NCBI GenBank assembly: GCA_965214565.1
Contig: OZ243951.1
Coordinates: 2,294,001-2,358,000 of the forward strand
Source of the DNA: VXYK01 sp965214565
Lineage (GTDB): Bacteria; Actinomycetota; Acidimicrobiia; Acidimicrobiales; Aldehydirespiratoraceae
Direction of reading: 5' to 3'
DNA length: 64,000 bases
Under the pieces are notes generated by a model. That model saw only the letters and a list, made by a program, of their open reading frames with translations, did not search any database and was not told the origin of the DNA. Shown here piece after piece: positions 58,468-64,000 of this stretch. Within the stretch, counting starts at the first letter, position 1. Each line of letters begins with the position of its first letter. The position numbers and the translations under genes were made by a program.

Positions 58468-59381
58468 TCCTGTCGCCTCTGACGGGGATGGCGCCTCTGA
58501 TGGGGATCGAAGGCGTCGCGCAGGCCGTCACCCACGAAGTTCACGCACAGAACCAGGGCGATCAGCACCGCGCCCGGCAGATAGAAGAGCCACCAGCGTG
58601 TGCGTGCGGCATCGCGGCCCTCGTCCACCAAGGCCCCCAGAGACACCTCAGGCGGCTGGATTCCGAACCCGAGGAAGGCCAGCGCCGTCTCGACAAGGAT
58701 GGCCGTGGCCACCGTGAGGGTGGCATAGACAATCACCGAACTCATGACGTTGGGGATGAGGTGGCGGAAGATGATTCGCGTGTTGGAGGCCCCCAACGCG
58801 GCGGCGGCCTCGATGTACTCCTTCTCGCGAATCGAGAAGACTTCACCCCGCACCACCCGAGCCAAGGGGGCCCACAGGAACAAGCCGATCACCACGGCCA
58901 CGAACATGAGCGAACTCCCACCGACGCCGCGGGTGCGGGTTGCCAACACCATCAGCACCGGCAGCAGAGGCAGAATCAACAGGAAATCGACCAGCAGCCC
59001 CACACCGGCGTCCACCCGGCCCTTGAACCAACCCTGCACCGCGCCCAGCACGGTCCCCAGAACCGTGGCGATCGCCGCCACCACCATGCTGACGTGGATC
59101 GAGACCCGCAGCCCCCGCATCGACTGGGCGAACATGTCGTGACCGATCGTGTCGGTGCCGAACCAGTGATCCGAGGAGGGACCCTGCGACAGGTCTCTGG
59201 AGAGCCCCTTGTAGTTCCAGCCCGTGAGCGGCTCGGCCATGAAGGTCAGCACGTAGCCGGCCAGGGCCACGACCAGTGCGCCGACCGCGAAACGGTGCGA
59301 GAAGAACCGGCCCGCCACAGTGCGCCACTGCGAGCGGGGCACCACCTCAGAGACGAACGCCGGACGGCTCGGATCATCCAT
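58464..59381 (-). CDS. dppC: Peptide ABC transporter permease DppC-type
   Basis: 305 residues from the ATG at 59381, overlapping the dppB stop by 8 nt; the TTG at 59399 is an alternative. It has the N-terminal membrane helix (FAVGALVVALAGYVLTFM), HWFGTDTIGHDMFAQSMRG, and the binding-protein-dependent permease loop EYIEAAAALGASNTRIIFRHLIPNVMSSV (EAA motif, about 195-225). Six helices are expected. The order A-B-C-D-F is complete. Confidence 0.93.
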   Translation of the reverse strand: MDDPSRPAFVSEVVPRSQWRTVAGRFFSHRFAVGALVVALAGYVLTFMAEPLTGWNYKGLSRDLSQGPSSDHWFGTDTIGHDMFAQSMRGLRVSIHVSMVVAAIATVLGTVLGAVQGWFKGRVDAGVGLLVDFLLILPLLPVLMVLATRTRGVGGSSLMFVAVVIGLFLWAPLARVVRGEVFSIREKEYIEAAAALGASNTRIIFRHLIPNVMSSVIVYATLTVATAILVETALAFLGFGIQPPEVSLGALVDEGRDAARTRWWLFYLPGAVLIALVLCVNFVGDGLRDAFDPHQRRHPRQRRQE

Positions 59382-60357
59382 GGCGAACCCTCGGATCAAG
59401 CAGGCCGTACACCAGGTCGGTGAGCAGGTTCACGGCGATCACCGAGATTCCCACCGCCAACAGCCAGCCTTGCGAAACGGCCACGTCCCCGTCGAGCAGC
59501 GAGTCCAGGAACAGGCGGCCCATGCCCTGCCAGTTGAACACCACTTCGGTCACCACCGTGCCGCCGATGAGCGTACCGAAAGTCAACCCCGTGTAACTCA
59601 CCACAGGTAGCAGGGCGTTGCGAAGCGCGTGGCGGGTGATCACCCTGCGTCGAGGCACTCCCTTGGCGCGGGCAGTACGGATGTAGTCGCTCTCCAGCAC
59701 GTCCAACATAGCCGAACGCTGAAAGCGGCTGGTAGCGGCAAGCTGGATCAGGATCAGCGTCAGCGCAGGTAGGATGATGTGCCCGGCCCGGTCCGCCCAG
59801 GTACCCCAGAAATCAGCATCGAGACGAGGCGACTGCTCACCGATGGTGAAGAAGATTCGCCTTCCCCACCAGTCGTTGAAGCGGATTCCCAGGTCTTTGA
59901 GCACTGCCCCGAGCCAGAACACCGGCATGGCGAAGAACAGGAACGCGAAGAAGGTCGACACGTTGTCGAAGACGCTGTACTTCCGCACCGCGCTGACCGC
60001 TCCGACTGCCACGCCGAAGATCACCGAGATCACCGTGGCTGCAATCACCAGCCGCATGGTTACCGGAATGGCCTCGCCCAACAGGGTTGTGACCGCACGG
60101 CCGTTCTCGGTGGAGGAGCCCATGTCGCCGCGTACCAGGTCGCCCAGCCAGTTTCCGTAACGCTCGATCAACGGCTTGTCCAAACCGAGAGAGGCTTCGA
60201 GACGGGCGACCTGCTCGGCGCCGCCGGGTTGGGACAACAGGAAGACCCGCTGCTCCGCGATCGGATCGACCGTCGCAACCAGCAGGAACGCCACCAGGGT
60301 CGCGAAGAAAAGGACTGGTATTGAGATCAGCAGTTTGCGTGTTGCGTAGGCGATCAC
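59374..60357 (-). CDS. dppB: Peptide ABC transporter permease DppB-type
   Basis: 327 residues from an ATG. The N-terminus MIAYATRKLLISIPVLFFATLVAFLLV is the usual first helix; GLDKPLIERYGNWLGDLVRGDMGSS and the EAA loop DYIRTARAKGVPRRRVITRHALRNALLPV are typical. About six membrane helices. It begins 68 nt after the binding-protein gene and forms the channel with DppC. Confidence 0.94.
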   Translation of the reverse strand: MIAYATRKLLISIPVLFFATLVAFLLVATVDPIAEQRVFLLSQPGGAEQVARLEASLGLDKPLIERYGNWLGDLVRGDMGSSTENGRAVTTLLGEAIPVTMRLVIAATVISVIFGVAVGAVSAVRKYSVFDNVSTFFAFLFFAMPVFWLGAVLKDLGIRFNDWWGRRIFFTIGEQSPRLDADFWGTWADRAGHIILPALTLILIQLAATSRFQRSAMLDVLESDYIRTARAKGVPRRRVITRHALRNALLPVVSYTGLTFGTLIGGTVVTEVVFNWQGMGRLFLDSLLDGDVAVSQGWLLAVGISVIAVNLLTDLVYGLLDPRVRHG

Positions 60358-60425
60358 TGAACCGCCACGTTATATCCCCGACGAATCGGGGTGGGTCCGG
60401 ACCGTCGGTCAGGAGAGCCCCTCGG

Positions 60426-62093
60426 TCAGGAGAAGGTCCACTCCTCCAGGTTCCAGGTGAAGCTCTCAAGGGTGGGATTGTCCTCGAGATTGTTGAGGGC
60501 GTCGTTGTAGGCCAGGAAGAACGGAAGCTGGTAGACCGGAACGTTCGGCAGGGACTGCCACATAAGAGCATCAGCCTCGTTGAGCAGTTCTGCCTGCCGA
60601 TCGAGGTCCAAGGTGAACGTCGCTTCTGTCAGCAGATCGTTGACCTGGTCGTCGACGTAAGCGCCGGCGTTGCTGTCGCTGCCTGTCCCGAACACCTGCA
60701 GGGTCGAACTGGCGGGCAGTGGCCCGCCGACCCAGGCGAAGATCACCAGGTCGAAATCACCTGGAGGCCCGGGCGGATCGTTCTCGGAACCGAAGACCGG
60801 ACCGAAGATCTCGCCGCCGGGCAGGTTGTCGATGGTGATCTCGATCCCTGCTTCGCCCAACTGGTTCTGCACGAGTTCTTGGAACTGCTCTCGGCGGGGA
60901 TTCCCGCCGGTGGTGCGGATCCGCAGACTCAGACGTCGCCCGTCCTTGGCGTAGATCCCGTCGTCACCTTCGGTCCAACCGCCCTGTTCCAACGAGGCGC
61001 GGGCTGCGCCGACGTCGCGTGCGCGGAACTCGGTAGGCGTGTTGTCCTGATACTGCGACTGACCGTTCATGTAGACCCGATTCCCCAGCGGTTCAGCGCT
61101 GTCGGAGAACGGACGCATCAGTGCGGTCACTATCAGTTCTCGGTCCAGCGCCAGAGCGACAGCACGCCGAGCTTCCAACGGCACGGTCGCAGTGTTGAAG
61201 GTGATGTGCTCCCAGGTGGGGCCGAAGGTGATCGTCGAGGCCACGCCGTCGAGGGCTCCGATCTGGTCCACCAGGTCGACCTGCGGCTGGGGATAGATCA
61301 CGTCGACCTCACCGTTCTCGAGGGCGAGGGGAAGGTTGCCGACGTCGCTGATGAATCGGAACGTGACCTCGTCTATGAAGGGGCCGTCGCCGAACCAGGT
61401 CGGGTTGGGCACCAGGGTCAGGTAGCTGCCCGGGTTGTATTCGTCAACCTGGTAGGGGCCGGCGGCCAGTATTGGGTCTTCCTGGAAACCTTCGGTCCAG
61501 TCCAGGCCGAGGTGCGCGGGTGGGAACGGTCCAGAGAACAGATTGATGTACTCCACGAAGGGTTGACCCTCGGGCCACTTCAGCCGCACGGTCTTGCCGT
61601 CCACCACCTCGAGTTCGGCGCTGTCGAAACCAGCGGTGGCAGCGCAGTCGTCTTCGGGGTCGTTGCAGTTCTCGAAGTAGAACACCATGTCGTCGGAGCT
61701 GACGGGCGTGCCGTCGCTCCAGTCGGCGTCGGCACGCAGTTTGTACTCCACGACCAGCGGGTCTTCGTTGACGATGGTCGGGAGCGTCTCGCAGAAGTAC
61801 GGCTCGAATGTGGAGTCGGGAAGAGTGCGTGTGCAGGTCGGCCAGACAGCGCGGATGATCTGCCGGCCGGCCAGGAGGTTGTCCCCGGCGGTCAGGTTGT
61901 TGAAGTTGGTGAGTTCCTGCTCCAGACCGATGACCACCGAAGTGGGTTCGCTTGACGGCTCCGAGGCCGTTGTGGCCGTGGCCCCGTCGGTCGGTTCACT
62001 CGGTTGGTCGTCGTCGCCGCAAGCCGTGGACAGCACCACCAGCGCCAGCAGGGTTACGATCCAACGAGTCTGTTTGCGCGTGTTTCTCAGCAT
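60426..62093 (-). CDS. dppA: Extracellular solute-binding lipoprotein, family 5 (DppA/OppA-type)
   Basis: 555 residues from the ATG at 62093; the frame is open to 62177 but the signal sequence starts here. Signal and lipobox are WIVTLLALVVLSTACGDDD (cysteine near residue 24). The family core has RADADWSDGTPVSSDDMVFYFENC (about 120-145), DEYNPGSYLTLVPNPTWF and the C-terminal LLNEADALMWQSLPNVPVYQLPF. It delivers peptides or nickel-type ligands to DppBC; the specificity is unknown. Confidence 0.92.
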   Translation of the reverse strand: MLRNTRKQTRWIVTLLALVVLSTACGDDDQPSEPTDGATATTASEPSSEPTSVVIGLEQELTNFNNLTAGDNLLAGRQIIRAVWPTCTRTLPDSTFEPYFCETLPTIVNEDPLVVEYKLRADADWSDGTPVSSDDMVFYFENCNDPEDDCAATAGFDSAELEVVDGKTVRLKWPEGQPFVEYINLFSGPFPPAHLGLDWTEGFQEDPILAAGPYQVDEYNPGSYLTLVPNPTWFGDGPFIDEVTFRFISDVGNLPLALENGEVDVIYPQPQVDLVDQIGALDGVASTITFGPTWEHITFNTATVPLEARRAVALALDRELIVTALMRPFSDSAEPLGNRVYMNGQSQYQDNTPTEFRARDVGAARASLEQGGWTEGDDGIYAKDGRRLSLRIRTTGGNPRREQFQELVQNQLGEAGIEITIDNLPGGEIFGPVFGSENDPPGPPGDFDLVIFAWVGGPLPASSTLQVFGTGSDSNAGAYVDDQVNDLLTEATFTLDLDRQAELLNEADALMWQSLPNVPVYQLPFFLAYNDALNNLEDNPTLESFTWNLEEWTFS

Positions 62094-62299
62094 CGAAGTC
62101 ACATTCCCGGTCTTTGGTCCGTGAGAAGGATCCACTCTAGTTGACTCGGGTCGGGATGCTGGGAGGAGTCCCGCCACTGCCGTCGTTCGACTCGAAGCGG
62201 CGCCGGACCGGAAACGTCGTACTCAACTGTGAAGATTGCGACTTTCGCAGCCCTTTCGTTATGCGTTAGTCTCCTGATGCCTGGTCGGCTCCGACATTC

Positions 62300-62342
62300 A
62301 ACTGGGGGAACAGTGTCTAAGAATCCAGTGTCTAAGAATCCA
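62300..62342 (+). repeat. Tandem start-codon duplication
   Basis: GTGTCTAAGAATCCA occurs twice in direct succession (62313-62327 and 62328-62342). Both copies begin with an in-frame GTG; the first follows a GGGGGA site at 62303-62308. The duplication adds five residues (SKNPV) to the protein start. Confidence 0.85.
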
Positions 62343-63752
62343 CTTCGTCCACGTAAGAATCCCGTGGTCATCGTCCTGCTGGCGCTCGTACTGCTCGCTG
62401 CCGCGTGCGGCGGTGACGACGACGGTGATACGGCCGACCAGCCCACGACGACTGAGGCGCCCGAAACCACCGATGCGCCCACCACGACTGAGGCGCCCGA
62501 AACCGCCGAGGCGCCCGCCGAACAAGAAGAGGAAGAGACCCCCACCACGACCGCGGCCCCGACGACGACGACCGAAGCGCCCGTCGTGTTGACCGCCTCG
62601 CATCGCGGCGTGACCGCCGAGAGCATCAAGGTCGGCGTGCCCTTCTCGGACGTGACCTTCATTGGCTGGGAACCGAGCCACGAAGCGGCCAAGATCTGGC
62701 AGGTGGCGGCGGACACGATCAATTCACAGGGCGGTGTGTTGGGCCGCATGATCGAGATCGTGACGATCGGCGTGAGTCCCGTTGATGCGGTGGCCCAGGA
62801 AGCAGCGTGTGTCCAACTCACCGAGGACGAGGAAGTGTTCGTCGCGATGGGCGTTATCCGCAACGAGATCCCGCTGTGCTACACGGTGCTTCACGACACC
62901 ATCACGATCAATACCTACCAGACACTGCCGGAGATCTTCGAACAGTCCGTGGCCCCCATGATCGGTTTCGAGCCCCTCGCCGAGCGTGCCGTGGAGGCGC
63001 AACTGGCGACGCTGATCGACTCTGGCCGGCTCGAAGGCAGCAAGGTCGCGCTGTCGGCGACCCCGACAACGATCGAGTTGGCGGAGACTATGAGTCAGAT
63101 CCTGGGCGACGCCGGTATCGACGTCGTGTCGGTCACGAACTTCCAGAGTCCGTCGTCGGACCAGTTCGCCATCGACAACGAGATGGACGTCAACTTCGAG
63201 AGGTGGCGCTCCGACGGCGCCGATGCGGTGGTCGCCGTGCCCGGTGCGTCGGTTCCGACCACCGGCGTGCTGTCGCGCAACGGTTGGGACGGTACGTATG
63301 TGATAACCGACGCTCCCGGTACCGATCTGGGCCTGCTTGAAGGCTTCGGCTACGGCACCGAAGCGCTCGCCGGTGCGATCGCCATCGTTCCGGCGGACGA
63401 AGCGGACCTGTATGAAGCCGGTCAGGCCGGTGTGAGGGAGTGCATCGACACCTTCGACAACGCGTTCGACGACGACCCCCCTGTCGAGTTGCGCCCGGAG
63501 GATCTGCGAACCGGCGTTGTCGGTCTGATCGTCCGCTCATGCCAGGCGCTTGAACTCTTTAAGGCGATCGCCGAACTCGCCGGACCCGACCTCACCAACG
63601 AGTCCTTCGACGCCGCGGCAGACGAGATCGGAGCGTTCACCGTCACCGGCGTGCTTGGCGGCTCCCTCGGCCCGGGCAAGCGCGACTACATCGACGCTGG
63701 CACGGCGCTGTTCGTGTTCGATGAAGAGCAGCAGCGTTTCGTACTGGGGTAA
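62313..63752 (+). CDS. ABC substrate-binding lipoprotein, branched-chain amino acid type
   Basis: 479 residues from the GTG at 62313; an ATG at 62229 would cover the promoter. Signal and lipobox: VVIVLLALVLLAAACGGDDD (cysteine about residue 32). A threonine/glutamate/alanine linker follows (about 40-90). The periplasmic-binding fold (type 1) has IKVGVPFSDVTFIGWEPSHEAAKIWQVAADTINSQGGVLGRMIEIV and DGADAVVAVPGASVPTTGVLSRNGWDGTYVITDAPG. No permease or ATPase of this transporter type is in view, so it may be an orphan or belong to a distant locus. It diverges from dppA. Confidence 0.85.
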   Translation: MSKNPVSKNPLRPRKNPVVIVLLALVLLAAACGGDDDGDTADQPTTTEAPETTDAPTTTEAPETAEAPAEQEEEETPTTTAAPTTTTEAPVVLTASHRGVTAESIKVGVPFSDVTFIGWEPSHEAAKIWQVAADTINSQGGVLGRMIEIVTIGVSPVDAVAQEAACVQLTEDEEVFVAMGVIRNEIPLCYTVLHDTITINTYQTLPEIFEQSVAPMIGFEPLAERAVEAQLATLIDSGRLEGSKVALSATPTTIELAETMSQILGDAGIDVVSVTNFQSPSSDQFAIDNEMDVNFERWRSDGADAVVAVPGASVPTTGVLSRNGWDGTYVITDAPGTDLGLLEGFGYGTEALAGAIAIVPADEADLYEAGQAGVRECIDTFDNAFDDDPPVELRPEDLRTGVVGLIVRSCQALELFKAIAELAGPDLTNESFDAAADEIGAFTVTGVLGGSLGPGKRDYIDAGTALFVFDEEQQRFVLG

Positions 63753-63795
63753 GTCCTCGGTTCAAGCGAACAGAATCGTCTTCGTTGACCTCATT

Positions 63796-64000
63796 TCAGG
63801 AACGGCTGAGGGCGATCGAGACGATCACGAGGCTGATACCGGTCAGGTCACGCAGGCTCGGCACCTGCACTAGGAAGATCAGGCCGATCAGCGTGGCGGT
63901 TACGGGCAGCAACGCTTGAAGGAGCGCGAATCGGCGCTGGTCTATCTGTTGCATGACCAGTTGATCGATCCGGTAGGGGATGACGTTCGACAGCAGACCA
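63796..64000 (-). CDS. EamA/RhtA-type membrane transporter, N-terminus cut by window edge
   Basis: The reverse frame is open from the right edge to the stop at 63796: GLLSNVIPYRIDQLVMQQIDQRRFALLQALLPVTATLIGLIFLVQVPSLRDLTGISLVIVSIALSRS. This is the C-terminal two helices of the drug/metabolite exporter family, close to RhtA-like threonine/homoserine exporters (SNVIPYxxDQLxM, PxTATxIGLxFLxQ). Only 68 residues are visible; the substrate is unknown. Confidence 0.85.
   Translation of the reverse strand, partial: GLLSNVIPYRIDQLVMQQIDQRRFALLQALLPVTATLIGLIFLVQVPSLRDLTGISLVIVSIALSRS

Overview
The window is 64 kb of GC-rich, gene-dense bacterial chromosome. Its content fits a high-GC actinobacterium, most likely of the class Acidimicrobiia. 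The clues are F420-type luciferase-like oxidoreductases, many acyl-CoA and lipid enzymes, S-layer-homology (SLH) and Calx-beta surface proteins, and at least nine genes whose start codon lies 6-8 nt after a TANNNT hexamer with no room for a ribosome binding site (the leaderless pattern common in Actinobacteria). The class assignment is inference; no rRNA is present.

Layout. 1-11 kb: a luciferase-like oxidoreductase cut by the left edge; a secreted Calx-beta protein whose 5' end contains a run of 17 C; a truncated PIN gene; a fatty-acid or sterol-type degradation operon (two acyl-CoA dehydrogenases, an isochorismatase-like protein, an enoyl-CoA hydratase); an SDR and phosphotransferase pair; tRNA-Gly; a metallo-beta-lactamase-fold hydrolase; a 1-Cys peroxiredoxin. 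11-14.6 kb: an SLH-anchored protein with ten propeller-like repeats, then an SDR. 14.6-25.6 kb: an accessory island beginning at tRNA-Cys and containing tRNA-Val. It holds a Schlafen/AlbA-type ATPase, VapBC, an RpiR regulator divergent from a lysine 2,3-aminomutase, a second antitoxin/PIN-like pair, a DUF4143 ATPase divergent from a lone PIN toxin, an XRE-ImmA/PIN pair, and the C-terminal remnant of an AIPR abortive-infection protein. 25.6-31.3 kb: trpC and chorismate mutase, a 1281-residue secreted Calx-beta protein flanked by duplicated gene fragments, and a SnoaL-like gene. 31.3-45 kb: AceK, an SDR and a P450, citrate synthase, a carboxyltransferase with its LysR regulator, a HAD/acyltransferase fusion, a membrane protein and aconitase. 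45-53.9 kb: an ECF sigma factor with a membrane partner carrying a propeller-like outer domain, then a four-gene lipid-type operon (acyl-CoA-reductase/HAD fusion, LarA-like protein, PlsC acyltransferase, F420-type oxidoreductase) facing a TetR gene across a perfect palindrome. 54-64 kb: a zinc-ribbon protein, an amidase, tRNA-Val, a complete dpp-type peptide transporter operon, a second solute-binding lipoprotein, and an EamA exporter cut by the right edge.

The genes describe an aerobic heterotroph that degrades acyl-CoA compounds, imports peptides, displays large modular surface proteins and has many toxin-antitoxin and defence genes. Three things deserve most attention. First, the operon at 47.3-53.3 kb is a coherent lipid pathway that I do not recognise. 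Second, several gene-edge fragments are duplicated around the accessory regions: the rpiR-vapB junction, the snoaL 3' end, the trpC 5' end and an XRE-ImmA linker. Third, one surface protein gene looks able to switch phase through its poly-C tract.
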